A DNA stretch of 64,000 bases from an uncultured Pseudomonadales bacterium (GCA_958296025.1 OY282430.1:1-64000); one strand, 5' to 3'; counted from the stretch's first letter, positions 1-8,923 are shown. Program-made: numbers and translations. The notes: a model not told the origin generated them from the sequence alone.

Positions 1-106
1 AGAGGGATTTCAAGCGCCGCGATTCCGATTCCTCAAGGCGTGCGGTCGGGTCCATGCCGCGCACCAGTGCCAATATTTGCGTCCTTAGGTCGTTGCGTTC
101 GCTCAT
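1..106 (-). CDS. 5' end of an unidentified protein, cut by the window edge
   Basis: Reading leftward from an ATG at 104-106, the minus strand is open to the window edge and encodes about 35 residues beginning MSERNDLRTQILALVRGMD. A good ribosome binding site (GGAAG) lies 7 nt upstream of the ATG, which is why I accept this short start. The visible part is charged and helical, with no signal peptide or recognisable motif. It lies downstream of, and on the same strand as, the small gene ending at 274, about 167 bp away, so it could be the last member of that transcription unit. Product unknown. Confidence 0.5.
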   Translation of the reverse strand, partial: MSERNDLRTQILALVRGMDPTARLEESESRRLKSL

Positions 107-273
107 TGCTTCACTTCCATTGCAAAATTTGGCCGTTCAGGCCGCTTGCCGAGATCATTGCCTCACGCCCACTGCGTTTCAGGGGATGCGACGGTCGTTC
201 ACCACGCCCCAAGTTGGCCCGTCACGAATGCCGGCCGCAGCCGTTCGCGGCGAGCGGTGCGCGAGCCGACAGC

Positions 274-564
274 CTATCGGGTGCGGTTTTCCGGGCTTAG
301 ATCCCGCAGGATGCCCTCGATCAGCGCGTTGCGCGCCTGGGCACGGTGCTGCGCCACGCCTTGGTCTGGAGCGAACTCATCCACCGCGCCCTCAGCAATC
401 AGATTAGCCTGTTCCAGCAACAGCTCGTGGGTGTGCAGGCGCTCCCGGAGCACGCTGATTTCCATAGCCAGACGCAGGATGACGGCGACTAGCTGATCCA
501 CGGACAGATGCTCAAGCGCCGCAGGCACCGCCCATTCGGAGGAGCGTTCGTCTTCGGCGGACAT
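274..564 (-). CDS. small hypothetical protein, coupled to the upstream methyltransferase
   Basis: A 96-residue acidic, helix-rich protein. I place the start at the ATG 562-564 because it overlaps the TGA of the upstream methyltransferase in a TGATG arrangement, which usually signals translational coupling. A TTG codon immediately before it is less likely. The middle (MEISVLRERLHTHELLLEQA) has heptad-like spacing and could form a short coiled coil. There is no signal peptide, membrane segment or metal motif. Coupling suggests it works with or regulates the methyltransferase, but I recognise no family. Confidence 0.6.
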   Translation of the reverse strand: MSAEDERSSEWAVPAALEHLSVDQLVAVILRLAMEISVLRERLHTHELLLEQANLIAEGAVDEFAPDQGVAQHRAQARNALIEGILRDLSPENRTR

Positions 565-1703
565 CAACTGCGCTTCCCGGCACCGAACACAAGAGTGTGG
601 CGCTGGCCGAGCGGGTCGTAGTCGGCGAAGATTTCGTCCTCGGCGAAGCCCGCCAAGGACAGCTGCTCGCGCATGTCAAGGTCCGCGAAGCCAGTCCAGA
701 ACGGCTCGCCGTTGTTGGCCACCTGCCAGTGGTTGGTCACCTGCTCGGGAATGTCCAAGCGCTTCGCTTGGTAGGGGACGTCGACGTTCAGGAACACGCC
801 CCCCGGGCGCAGCAGGCGGCGGGCTTCGCGCATGATGTCCGGCACGATGTCATGCCGGGTTTCATGGAACATGATGTCCGAAACGATCAGGTCGAAGCTG
901 CCGGCGTCGAACCCGGTGCGCCGCGCATCCGCCTGCCGATAGTTGATGCGGTGGCCGCCGTCCTCGGCCCAGATGTGGGCGAACTTCAGCATCGGCGCCG
1001 ACAGGTCAAGCCCCCAGACTTCCGCCTCCGGGAAGCGCTGACGGTAGGCGACGGCATCGGTGCCCGGGCCGCAGCCGAGGTCGAGCACCGCCTTAGGCTC
1101 CAAGTCTGGAAAGCGCCGCCCGACGGCCCCCAGGATGTAGCGGCCCATGCCGGCGTCGCCAGCGGATGTGTTGCCGGCATCGTTCAACACACCTTTGGCG
1201 CTCCGGTACAGCTCCAAGGCCCCGAAGTAAGTCAGGCCGGTCATCAGCTCGTGCTGGCCGGAGGCGCCGAAGTATCCGCCGGGCTGGCGGTGGATTTCCA
1301 CGCTGGCGATCGGTTCGGGAACTTTCAGGTCCGGGTCCAGTTCCAGCCGGCCTAGGCAGGTTTCCGGGTTCAGCGCCTGGTAGCGGCGCTCCAGTTCCGG
1401 TAGCAGCCGCTGGCAGGTTTCCTCCACGCTCTCCCACATCAAGTGTTGCGACTGAAACTGCGCGGCGCCCCAAAGCCGATACAGGGGGTCTTTGGCGAAG
1501 AGGGTGAGGCCCTCCCATCTGTCCTGCGGCGCCTGCCCGTGGCGCTGCTCATAATCCGGCTTCAAGATCGTTTCGTAGCGCTCCGCCAGCCGCCGCTCCA
1601 CCGGCCCGTTCAGTTGCGCCTTCAAAGCGCCGACGAAGCTCTGCCGAGCGCCCTCGTCTTGGTTGGGCCGATAGAGAGAGGAAAATGTTTTTTCGGTTTG
1701 CAT
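564..1703 (-). CDS. class I SAM-dependent methyltransferase with an N-terminal extension
   Basis: 379 residues from the ATG at 1701-1703 (MQTEKTFSSLYRP). The open frame extends further upstream, but that part is arginine-rich and atypical. The C-terminal two thirds hold a Rossmann methyltransferase: motif I VLDLGCGPGTDAV, an acidic residue ending strand 2 (GLDLS), and the post-motif region LLRPGGVFLNVDVP typical of Methyltransf_11/25. About 130 residues precede the catalytic domain and may cap the substrate; I do not recognise this extension. The closing motif (WTGFADLDMREQLSLAGF) resembles small-molecule methyltransferases rather than DNA or RNA enzymes. Substrate unknown. It lies 116 bp downstream of a PuuE/NodB-like gene on the same strand and overlaps the small gene after it. 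Confidence 0.8.
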   Translation of the reverse strand: MQTEKTFSSLYRPNQDEGARQSFVGALKAQLNGPVERRLAERYETILKPDYEQRHGQAPQDRWEGLTLFAKDPLYRLWGAAQFQSQHLMWESVEETCQRLLPELERRYQALNPETCLGRLELDPDLKVPEPIASVEIHRQPGGYFGASGQHELMTGLTYFGALELYRSAKGVLNDAGNTSAGDAGMGRYILGAVGRRFPDLEPKAVLDLGCGPGTDAVAYRQRFPEAEVWGLDLSAPMLKFAHIWAEDGGHRINYRQADARRTGFDAGSFDLIVSDIMFHETRHDIVPDIMREARRLLRPGGVFLNVDVPYQAKRLDIPEQVTNHWQVANNGEPFWTGFADLDMREQLSLAGFAEDEIFADYDPLGQRHTLVFGAGKRS

Positions 1704-1819
1704 GTCAAAAGCCCTCAGTCGGGGAGCGCGAGGGGAACCCCCTCGAAGAAAGTGTATCCACCCACTGCGCCGAAACGCAGCTTGCCTCTTGGCGCCCTGC
1801 CGCATTCCGAACTTCCGGG

Positions 1820-2716
1820 TCAGACATTCTCCACCTGCTGTAGATAGGCCCGGGCGACCTCCTCGCGGGTGGCCCACCAGACGCCGTCCAAGGACTTGGC
1901 GTGCTCGATGAATTCCTCCAAGGCGCGGATCCGGTAGGCGCGCCCGCTGACGTGGGGATGCAGGCCGACGTTCATCAGCCGGGCGCTATCCGCCGATTCT
2001 TGGTAGAGCACGTCCAGCTCCTCAATGAGAATGTCGCGGAACTCGTCGGTGCTGTGGCCGCGCCGGGTCAGGAGGGTGAAGTCGTTGATCTCGTTGGAGT
2101 AGGGAACGGCGACGATGGGGCCGTGCTCCGTCTCGATCAGGTAAGGCTGATCGTCGTTGAGCAAGTCGCCGTAGAAAAGCAAACCATGCTCGGCCAGGAT
2201 GTCCGCCGTGTTCAAGGTGCCGCGCAGCGACGACGACAGCCAACCTTGCGCCTTTCTGCCCACCGTCTGCTCGTACACCTCTAGCGTGGCGGAAATCACC
2301 TTCCGCTCCCTTTCCCGGTCGTGGGCGAAGCGGGTCAGCAATTCCCCCTGCTCGTAGTTGTGGGCGATAATCTCGCAACCCCGATCCAAGGCGGCTTGCA
2401 CCATGGCCCGCCGCTGCAGACAGGTTGCCGCGTTGACCGTGCAGCTGGGTTTGACCCGCAGCCGGTCCGTCAGCTCAAACAGCCGCCAAATACCCACCCG
2501 TTGGCCGTATTCCCGCCAAGTATAGTTGGGGAAATCGGGCACGTTCCCCGGCAGCGCGTCCGGCAGCACCGCCGGCCCCCCGGCGTAGTAGGGCGCATCG
2601 CCCTCCTTCACCAAGTCCCAAGTCTCTAGGTTGAAGGTGATGATCAACGCCACCCGCTTGCCCTCCGGCCAGCACAGCCGCGGCCGAAACGCTATCGGTG
2701 AGTATTCGTAACGCAT
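1820..2716 (-). CDS. PuuE/NodB-like amidohydrolase (polysaccharide deacetylase superfamily)
   Basis: 298 residues, full length for the non-secreted branch of the polysaccharide deacetylase superfamily that includes PuuE allantoinase and, to my recollection, bacterial cyclic imide hydrolases. No signal peptide is present, so a cytoplasmic small-molecule C-N hydrolase is likelier than a cell-wall deacetylase. Visible family marks are WPEGKRVALIITFNLETWD, the block YTWREYGQRVGIWRLFELTD, EIIAHNYEQGE, KAQGWLSSSLRGTLNT, GDLLNDDQPY and GLHPHVSGR. It is one of three paralogues here (others at 17282 and 18202). It is divergent from the IclR regulator, with an operator-like palindrome 52 bp upstream of its ATG, so it is probably that regulator's target. 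Substrate unknown; a cyclic imide or ureide is my inference. Confidence 0.8.
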   Translation of the reverse strand: MRYEYSPIAFRPRLCWPEGKRVALIITFNLETWDLVKEGDAPYYAGGPAVLPDALPGNVPDFPNYTWREYGQRVGIWRLFELTDRLRVKPSCTVNAATCLQRRAMVQAALDRGCEIIAHNYEQGELLTRFAHDRERERKVISATLEVYEQTVGRKAQGWLSSSLRGTLNTADILAEHGLLFYGDLLNDDQPYLIETEHGPIVAVPYSNEINDFTLLTRRGHSTDEFRDILIEELDVLYQESADSARLMNVGLHPHVSGRAYRIRALEEFIEHAKSLDGVWWATREEVARAYLQQVENV

Positions 2717-2768
2717 GGAACCTAATGGTAACGCATCCCCGGACCCTTGACACGGATAGGGCCGATGT

Positions 2769-2783
2769 GTTCACTAAATGAAC
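2769..2783. promoter_or_regulatory. 15-bp palindrome, probable IclR operator (copy 1)
   Basis: GTTCA-CTAAA-TGAAC is a perfect 5-bp inverted repeat with a 5-bp spacer, placed between the divergent PuuE-like gene and the IclR gene. A close copy lies at 3653-3667, downstream of the IclR gene and before the M24 peptidase-like gene. Its length and symmetry fit operators of IclR-family dimers. The assignment rests on position and recurrence only. Confidence 0.6.
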
Positions 2784-2814
2784 GGTGATTGGCGCCGCAT
2801 CCGAGGCTCTGTCG

Positions 2815-3612
2815 ATGACTGAACCCACCCTGGCAGCAAGCATCTCCGATTCCCAACCCAAGGTGCGCTCCCTAGTTCGCGGCCTGGAGATCCTGCGCAT
2901 ATTGAACCATGAAGGTGCGCTTTCCACGGTTCAGGTCGCCGCCAAGGCCGGCTTGGCCCGGATCACCGCCCACCGGCTTCTGAAGACCTTGGAGCGGGAT
3001 GGCTATGCCGTGCGCGACGAAGCGAAGCGCTACCATCTCGGCCCGAGCGTACTCGACCTTAACAGCCGCTACGCTCGCAATTCGTGGTTGATGGAAAAGG
3101 TCAGCCCCCTCATGCAGGATCTGTGCCGCAAGCTGGGTTGGCCCATCGTCCTAGGCACCAGCAATGGGCCGCGCATGGTGATCCGGCACACCACTAGGGA
3201 TGAAACCGGCTTCTGGCTGAAGCTGCGCGGGCCGGGCAGCCAAGTGCCGCTGCTGCGCAGCGCCATGGGCTTGGCGTTTCTCGCCCATACGCATGAGCCT
3301 CTGCAGCGCGACTTGGCCCGGGCCGCCCTGCACGTTGACGCAGCCCACACTCCGCAGTTCCGACGCAACCCGAACGCGCTTCGGTCGCTGCTCGAAGAGG
3401 TTGCCCAGCAGGGCTACGCCGTGGTCCGCGACAGTTGGAAGTCGGAATCCATACCTCTTTCCGCCATCGCCGTTCCCTTGCACCGCGAGGATGTCGTGAC
3501 CGCCGCCCTCGGTCTCACCTACTATCAGTCGGCAATGACCGTGCGGGAGGCCGCGAGCCGTTACGCGGCGCCGCTGCAGGAAGCCGCCCGGCACATGAGC
3601 GTTTCGTTCTAA
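2815..3612 (+). CDS. IclR-family transcriptional regulator
   Basis: 265 residues from the ATG at 2815; an in-frame GTG at 2785 directly abuts the operator-like palindrome and seems less likely. Residues of roughly 20-80 form the winged helix-turn-helix (VRSLVRGLEILRILNHEG, then TVQVAAKAGLARITAHRLLKTL and RYHLGPSVLDL). The remainder is the IclR effector-binding domain, ending LGLTYYQSAMTVREA. Such regulators usually sense small organic acids or aromatic intermediates and control adjacent catabolic genes, often autoregulated. The two matching palindromes on either side suggest it controls the divergent hydrolase, itself and the downstream peptidase-like gene. Effector not deducible. Confidence 0.9.
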   Translation: MTEPTLAASISDSQPKVRSLVRGLEILRILNHEGALSTVQVAAKAGLARITAHRLLKTLERDGYAVRDEAKRYHLGPSVLDLNSRYARNSWLMEKVSPLMQDLCRKLGWPIVLGTSNGPRMVIRHTTRDETGFWLKLRGPGSQVPLLRSAMGLAFLAHTHEPLQRDLARAALHVDAAHTPQFRRNPNALRSLLEEVAQQGYAVVRDSWKSESIPLSAIAVPLHREDVVTAALGLTYYQSAMTVREAASRYAAPLQEAARHMSVSF

Positions 3613-3652
3613 GGCTGCACCCTCAGCCTCTGGAAACGGGGGATTCCAATCT

Positions 3653-3667
3653 GTCCACATAGTGAAC
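3653..3667. promoter_or_regulatory. 15-bp imperfect palindrome, probable IclR operator (copy 2)
   Basis: GTCCA-CATAG-TGAAC differs from copy 1 at a single half-site base and has the same 5-bp spacer. It lies in the 83-bp gap between the IclR gene and the M24 peptidase-like gene, consistent with control of the latter. Confidence 0.5.
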
Positions 3668-3695
3668 GCCATAGTGTTCCAAAGCCACTCCGCCT

Positions 3696-4688
3696 GTGTC
3701 AGGATGGCCTTGGCCACATCCGACATGGGCGCTGGTCGCCGCCGCTGCCTGCTGCATTCCCGCGCCGCTTGTCTCGGCCCAGGCGCCCATCGGCGCCATC
3801 GAGAGGAATCGGCGGGCGGTCCTTAAGCAAGCCTTGGACAGCCGCACGCTGAGCGCGGGGGCGGAGGGCGCGTTGCTCAAGGCATTGAGCGAAATGGGCC
3901 TGAAGCGCGGCGCCATCGGCATCGATCATGCCGCCGCCGCCGCCGTCTATGAACGGGCCGGTCTGGCCGCCAAGCCGCGCTATGCGGACAACGTCCTGCG
4001 CAAAATTCGGGTGATCAAGTCGGCCAACGAGATCCAGCTGATGCGTCGAGCGGCGGACATCAATGCCCGGGCCGCTCTGGCCGCGGCCAAGACCGCCAGG
4101 GAAGGCGCAACCTATCATCAGTTGCGCGCCGCTTTTTTTACGGAGGCATCGAAGCTGGGCAACAGCCCCGCCTTCATGTCCGTCGATCGCATGTCGTCCG
4201 AAGTCGGAGATGCGCCCATTCGCGAAGGCCAGAGCTTCTTCATCGACTGCGTGAGCCATCTGCTGCACTATCACGGCGATTATGGCCGCACGATTTTCGT
4301 GGGGGAGCCCCTCAAGTCGATGCGACGGGCCACAGACGCCCTGTCCCTAGGCTGGGATGCGGTGCGGGAACGGCTGAAGCCGGGCCTGCGCTACTCCGAG
4401 ATCAAGGCCATCGGCAACGAGGCGTTGCGCAAGGCGGGCTACCGTTTCGATGTCGCCTTCACTCCGCACAGCGTTGGCCTCATGCACACTGACGAGCCCG
4501 GCCGCGACGGCACGCCGTTTCTGGTCAAGGACGATCTGGCGCTTGAGGAGAACATGGTCCTCAGCGTGGATTTGCCAGTGCGCAACGTCGGCATCGGTGG
4601 TTCGGCGCATCTGGAGGATCTGACGCTGATCACCAAGGATGGGTCCGAGCAGATCAACGACATCGGCGATCGCGTCATCATCGTTTGA
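3696..4688 (+). CDS. M24-family (creatinase/Xaa-Pro peptidase-like) protein with short N-terminus
   Basis: 330 residues in the open frame; no ATG with a good ribosome binding site is visible, and GTG 3696 is provisional. From about residue 105 to the end it is an M24 'pita-bread' metallohydrolase: SANEIQLMRRAADINA, FFIDCVSHLLHYHGDYGRTI (two metal Asp), FTPHSVGLMHTDEP (His), then SVDLPVRN and HLEDLTLIT. The usual Glu ligand in the first of the last two blocks is Asp here, while the final Glu is kept. The creatinase N-terminal domain, normally about 150 residues, is reduced to about 100 and begins with an Ala-rich stretch, so the gene may be N-terminally truncated. Probable cleavage of an X-Pro peptide or a C-N bond. 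It may belong to the IclR regulon. Confidence 0.65.
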   Translation: MSGWPWPHPTWALVAAAACCIPAPLVSAQAPIGAIERNRRAVLKQALDSRTLSAGAEGALLKALSEMGLKRGAIGIDHAAAAAVYERAGLAAKPRYADNVLRKIRVIKSANEIQLMRRAADINARAALAAAKTAREGATYHQLRAAFFTEASKLGNSPAFMSVDRMSSEVGDAPIREGQSFFIDCVSHLLHYHGDYGRTIFVGEPLKSMRRATDALSLGWDAVRERLKPGLRYSEIKAIGNEALRKAGYRFDVAFTPHSVGLMHTDEPGRDGTPFLVKDDLALEENMVLSVDLPVRNVGIGGSAHLEDLTLITKDGSEQINDIGDRVIIV

Positions 4689-4788
4689 CCGAAAGCCGGA
4701 TTTACAATGTCCGGCCGAGTTGTGGGCGGAAGGCGTTGCCGTTGCCCCGCTTTTTGTCACTGGACTCGGGTGGGCGCATCTCCCTGCT

Positions 4789-5562
4789 TCACTGGATCTT
4801 CAACTTGTCCACCAGCTGCTTGGGCCGCACCTCAAGCAGGTCCACCGCCACATGCCTGGGCTGGCGCAGGCAGTGAAGCACGGTTTCGGCCACCTCCTGC
4901 ACAGTCATGCCGATGTTCATGTGCGGCCCACTGCGCTGCCACGACTGCACGGCGGCGGTGAACTTTTCCATGTCCCAGTTGGCGGCGAACCCGGTAACGG
5001 CAGCGCCCGGGCGGATGCAGGTCACGCCGATGCCGTCCGGCTGCAGTTCCAAGGCCAAGTCCCGGCTGAAACGCTCCACTGCCGCCTTGCTGGAGGCGTA
5101 GATGGAGAGGTGGGCCATCTCGTCAAGGTGCCAGGCGCTGGCGGAGGAGATGTTGACGATGCGCGGATTGTCCGTCCCGCGCAGCAGGGGAATGACCGCT
5201 TGGCAGCAGAACACCACGCCTAGGTAGTTGGTGTTGACTTGCTGTAGCACCTGTTCTCGGCGCAGATGCTCGACACTGCTCGGGTGGGCCAGGCCGGCGT
5301 TGTTGACGAGGCCGTCCAACCGGCCGAAGCCGGCCTTGATTTGCGCGAAGGCCGCAGCGATTTGCTCGCTGTCGAAAACGTCCGCCGCCAAGCCCAACAG
5401 CCGTTCCCCGCCCAGTTCCTCAACGGCCTGCCGCAAGGTCTCCGCGTTGCGCGCGATCATGCCGACCTGTGCGCCGGCCGCTAGCAGGGCTGCGCTGATG
5501 GCCCGCCCGAAGCCCTTTGAGGCGCCGGTGACGATGTAGGCGTTGCCGCTCAGATCCTGCAT
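4789..5562 (-). CDS. short-chain dehydrogenase/reductase
   Basis: 257 residues from ATG 5560-5562 (MQDLSGNAYIV); the longer open frame upstream lacks SDR features. Classical SDR layout: TGASKGFGRAIS nucleotide-binding loop, NNAG, catalytic Ser in NISSASAWH, and YASSK (Tyr and Lys of the active site). IARN after strand 2 suggests NADP(H). It oxidises an alcohol or reduces a ketone; substrate unknown. The next gene upstream on the same strand (5650) is also an NAD(P)-dependent dehydrogenase, 87 bp away, so the two may act in sequence. Confidence 0.88.
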   Translation of the reverse strand: MQDLSGNAYIVTGASKGFGRAISAALLAAGAQVGMIARNAETLRQAVEELGGERLLGLAADVFDSEQIAAAFAQIKAGFGRLDGLVNNAGLAHPSSVEHLRREQVLQQVNTNYLGVVFCCQAVIPLLRGTDNPRIVNISSASAWHLDEMAHLSIYASSKAAVERFSRDLALELQPDGIGVTCIRPGAAVTGFAANWDMEKFTAAVQSWQRSGPHMNIGMTVQEVAETVLHCLRQPRHVAVDLLEVRPKQLVDKLKIQ

Positions 5563-5649
5563 CGGGCGATGGTCTTGGTTTCCAGATAGTCGCCGAAGGC
5601 TAACCGCGGCGACATCCGCAAACCAAGCACTGGGCAAACGTTCATTCGG

Positions 5650-6507
5650 TCAAAGCCGGTTGAGGAACAGATCATAGATGGACCGCCGCAGGGCGGCGGT
5701 CGCTGGCAAGGCCACCCCAAGTTGTTCGGCGCAGGCTAGGGCGCAGTCCAGGTCCTTCTCCCCCAGTTGGCCGAAGGGGCCGAAGAAGCTCTCCATTTGC
5801 TCGGCGGTGCAGTTGGCGGCCAAAGCGTTGCGCCCGCTGACGAACCTGAGCATGTTGTCGTTGACGATGCCATTGGGTTGGCCGGCAGCGTGGAGGATGT
5901 CCGGCGTCAGGCCGCAGGCCTCCGCCAGCCGGGTGGCCTCGGACATGGCCATGAAGCCCATGTATTGAATCAGGTTGTTGCACAGCTTCAGCACCATGCC
6001 GGCGCCGATTGGGCCGGCGTGGATGACGTGCTCGCCGGATGTCTTGAACACCGGCGTGGCCTCGGCGATGGCCGCGTCGTCGCCGCCCACCATATAGACC
6101 AGGGTGCCCGCCGCGGCGCCCTGGGCGCCGCCGCTGATGCCGGCGTCCAGCAGCCGGACGCCATGCGCTTCGGCGTCGCCGGCCCACTTGAGGATGGCGC
6201 GCCTGGTCACTGTGGAGTGGATGGCCACTAGAGTGCCCGGCGCGGCTTGGGCGAATATGCCTGCCGGGCCGTGCAGCAGGCTCTCCACTTGCGCTTCGTC
6301 GCGTACGCAAATGCCGATGTGGGCGCAGCTTCGGGCCAGCTCGGCGACGCTGGCGCTGGCGACGGCGCCGGCCGCCGCCAACTCCCGCACGGGTTCCCGG
6401 GCGATGTCGTAAACATGGGCGCGGAACCGATCGCCGATCAGCCGTCGGGCGCAGGGCTTGCCGATATTGCCCAAGCCGATGTAGCCAACATCCTTTTGAC
6501 CCGTCAT
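5650..6507 (-). CDS. 3-hydroxyisobutyrate dehydrogenase-family oxidoreductase
   Basis: 285 residues from ATG 6505-6507 (MTGQKDVGYIGLG). The N-terminal Rossmann domain carries GYIGLGNIGKP. The substrate signature DAGISGGAQGAAAGTL and the catalytic region GAGMVLKLCNNLI (Lys and Asn of the GxxxKxxxN motif) place it in the beta-hydroxyacid dehydrogenase family, with the second NAD_binding_11 helical domain following. Members oxidise 3-hydroxyisobutyrate, tartronate semialdehyde, 2-(hydroxymethyl)glutarate or similar. The precise acid cannot be told. Likely cotranscribed with the SDR downstream; 250 bp with no gene separates it from the monooxygenase at 6758. Confidence 0.88.
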   Translation of the reverse strand: MTGQKDVGYIGLGNIGKPCARRLIGDRFRAHVYDIAREPVRELAAAGAVASASVAELARSCAHIGICVRDEAQVESLLHGPAGIFAQAAPGTLVAIHSTVTRRAILKWAGDAEAHGVRLLDAGISGGAQGAAAGTLVYMVGGDDAAIAEATPVFKTSGEHVIHAGPIGAGMVLKLCNNLIQYMGFMAMSEATRLAEACGLTPDILHAAGQPNGIVNDNMLRFVSGRNALAANCTAEQMESFFGPFGQLGEKDLDCALACAEQLGVALPATAALRRSIYDLFLNRL

Positions 6508-6757
6508 GACATTCCAACTAGCCAAACGTTGCCGAAGCCTCCGGGTGCCGACGCAGCGCCATTGCAATGCGCAACCCGATGGCCGGCAACAACGCCGTTG
6601 CCGACCCAACCGCCAGCTCGGCGCTGCCAACCTTCGCCCATCTGCCTATTGCTGCGCAAGCTGGACATGCACCGCTTGCTCCACGCCATTGCCCTCGTTT
6701 GCTCGCCGCCTTTTCGACCTGAATGTGACGGCGCCGGCGCAGGCCCCGGGAGGCCGG

Positions 6758-8734
6758 TCACGCCAGATGATATTCCTGCAAGTTGGGTTCCTTGGTCCAG
6801 CGCCAATAATCCACCAAGCGCCACGGCATGTTGGCGGTCACTTTGCCTTGGCTGTTCTTGTACCAGTTGTGCGTGCCGTCGTGGGACCACACCAATTGCC
6901 GCACCCATTCCTGCAGGCGTTGGTTGTAATCCTGCGCAGCCTCCACCTTGCACTCGATGGTTTGGCAGCCCCTTTCCAGCAGGGCGCCGATGCACTGCAT
7001 GATGTAACGCACTTGGCACTCGGAATTGAACACCAAGCTGCCGGCGTGGGCGAGGTTAGTGGCTGGACCGTAGATGCAGAAGAAGTTGGGGTAGTCCGGG
7101 ACGGTGATGCCTAAGTTCGCTTGCGGCTCGTCGCCCCAAGCCTCGGCCAACAGCCGGCCGGAGCGGCCGCGGACGTTCATCGGATGAAGCCACTTGTGGT
7201 TGTGGAAGCCGGTGGCGTAGATGACGGCATCGACCGCGTAGTGTCGATCGCCGCAACGGATGCCCTGTTGGTCGATCTCCGTGATGGGGTCCGTGACCAA
7301 GGCGGCGTTCTCCCTTTGCAGGGCCCTAAGCCAACTGCCGTTGTCCTGCAGCATGCGCTTTACGAAAGGCGGGTACTTGGGCACCACTTTTTCGCGCAGT
7401 TCCGGGTTGCCGTTGACTTGGCTGTCGATCCATTCGGTCATGGTGATGCGGGCTTGGTCGTTGACAGCGCAGACGGCGCGTTCGGGATGCGGCCAATCCG
7501 GGTCCTTCACCAAGGAGGGCAGCAGGCCGTCGCTGCCCGGCCAGAACAGCAGGAACCGGTACCAACGCCCGTAATAGGGCAGGTGCTTGAGCAGCCACTT
7601 GACGGCCCCCGGCACCTCCGCATGGTAGTCTGGGTTGGGGAACATCCAATGCGGCGAGCGCTGAAACACCGTCATTTCGCCTACTCGGTCCACCAAGGCA
7701 GGCACTAACTGAAAGGCGCTGGCGCCGGTGCCAACCACGGCGACTCGCTTGCCTCTAAGGTCGTGCTCGTGCTCGTAGGCGGCGGAGTGAAACTGCGGGC
7801 CTTGGAAGCGTCGGCGGCCCGGAAAATCCGGTATCTTGGGATTGTTGAGCTGGCCGACGGCGCTGATGACGGCATGGGCGGTCGCCATCTTCCGGGTGCC
7901 GTCCGCATGGCGCAGGCGCAGCCGCCAGAGCTTCGCAGCCGGATCATAGGCGATGTCCGTAGTGGTGGTGTTCAGGCGGATGTTGGCGCTGACGCCGTAT
8001 TCGTCCGCGCAGCGCCGGCAGTAGGCCTGCAGCTCCGGCTGGGTGGAGTAGTAGTGCGGCCAGTCGTGGTTGGGAGCGAAGGAGTAGCAATAGAAGTGGT
8101 TGGGGGTGTCCACCCGCGCCCCTGGATAGGTGTTTTCGAGCCAAGTGCCGCCAACGGCGGCGTTCTTTTCGTAGATCACATAGGGCAGGCCGGCTTCGCC
8201 GAGGCGGATGCCGGCCAGAAGACCGCCCAAGCCTGCGCCGATGACCGCCACTCGGAACCGCTCCCGCCGCGCCTTGGCCACCTCACCGGGCCAATGCGCG
8301 GCGCGGCTGTCCCGCCCGGCCAAGTTCATTTCCTCCAGCATCATCGCCACATATTCCTGCGGCACCTCCTGCCCGACCATGAAACGCATCATGCGGTGAA
8401 TCACTTCCGGCGGCGGCAGCTGCGGCAACGTGCAGCCGCGGTCCCGGTACTGTTTGATGACCTGGAGGGCCTGACGGCGCACCTTCGCCTTCTGCGCCTC
8501 GTCCAAATAGCCTTGGATTTCTCCGAGCACCGCCGTGTGTGGCCTGATGTCCCCGTCCAGCAGGGCGGCGTCCCCGGAGATGTGGATCATGGACATCATC
8601 AGGGTGGGAATGCTGGCGTGTTCCAACGCTGCGGCGATGAAGGCGTCATCCTCGGTGACCGGCCGCTCCGCCGGGCACAGACGCATGGGCTGGCCGGCGC
8701 CATCGCTGTTGCTTGAACGGTTCACTCCCTGCAT
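6758..8734 (-). CDS. FAD-dependent Baeyer-Villiger-type monooxygenase
   Basis: 658 residues if started at ATG 8732-8734. An N-terminal extension of about 140 residues precedes the first FAD Rossmann fold (VAVIGAGLGGLLAGIRL, GGTWLENTYPGARVD). A similar extension is known in 4-hydroxyacetophenone monooxygenase-type enzymes. The second dinucleotide fold is VAVVGTGASAFQLVPAL. The Baeyer-Villiger fingerprint FxGxxxHxxxW[P/D] appears as FQGPQFHSAAYE, with Tyr for Trp and Glu for Pro/Asp, so exact chemistry is open. YATGFHNHKWLHPM is the C-terminal ATG motif. It would insert oxygen next to a carbonyl using NADPH and O2. It is divergent from the periplasmic amine oxidase across 189 bp. Confidence 0.85.
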   Translation of the reverse strand: MQGVNRSSNSDGAGQPMRLCPAERPVTEDDAFIAAALEHASIPTLMMSMIHISGDAALLDGDIRPHTAVLGEIQGYLDEAQKAKVRRQALQVIKQYRDRGCTLPQLPPPEVIHRMMRFMVGQEVPQEYVAMMLEEMNLAGRDSRAAHWPGEVAKARRERFRVAVIGAGLGGLLAGIRLGEAGLPYVIYEKNAAVGGTWLENTYPGARVDTPNHFYCYSFAPNHDWPHYYSTQPELQAYCRRCADEYGVSANIRLNTTTTDIAYDPAAKLWRLRLRHADGTRKMATAHAVISAVGQLNNPKIPDFPGRRRFQGPQFHSAAYEHEHDLRGKRVAVVGTGASAFQLVPALVDRVGEMTVFQRSPHWMFPNPDYHAEVPGAVKWLLKHLPYYGRWYRFLLFWPGSDGLLPSLVKDPDWPHPERAVCAVNDQARITMTEWIDSQVNGNPELREKVVPKYPPFVKRMLQDNGSWLRALQRENAALVTDPITEIDQQGIRCGDRHYAVDAVIYATGFHNHKWLHPMNVRGRSGRLLAEAWGDEPQANLGITVPDYPNFFCIYGPATNLAHAGSLVFNSECQVRYIMQCIGALLERGCQTIECKVEAAQDYNQRLQEWVRQLVWSHDGTHNWYKNSQGKVTANMPWRLVDYWRWTKEPNLQEYHLA

Positions 8735-8923
8735 CCTAAATTGTGCGCCAAGCAAATTGAAGGGGCCATTTGCGGTGCGGCCCCAGCGCCCTTGGAGCGG
8801 GTCGGTGCATTAGGTTCAGCGAGCCGGCACTGAGGTGCGGCCGCAAGGCCGAAGCCAACGTCGTTGGCGTTACAATGTCGGTTCGCAGTCGCGATGTCAC
8901 CCGCCCGTCAGGGGAAAGGCAGC

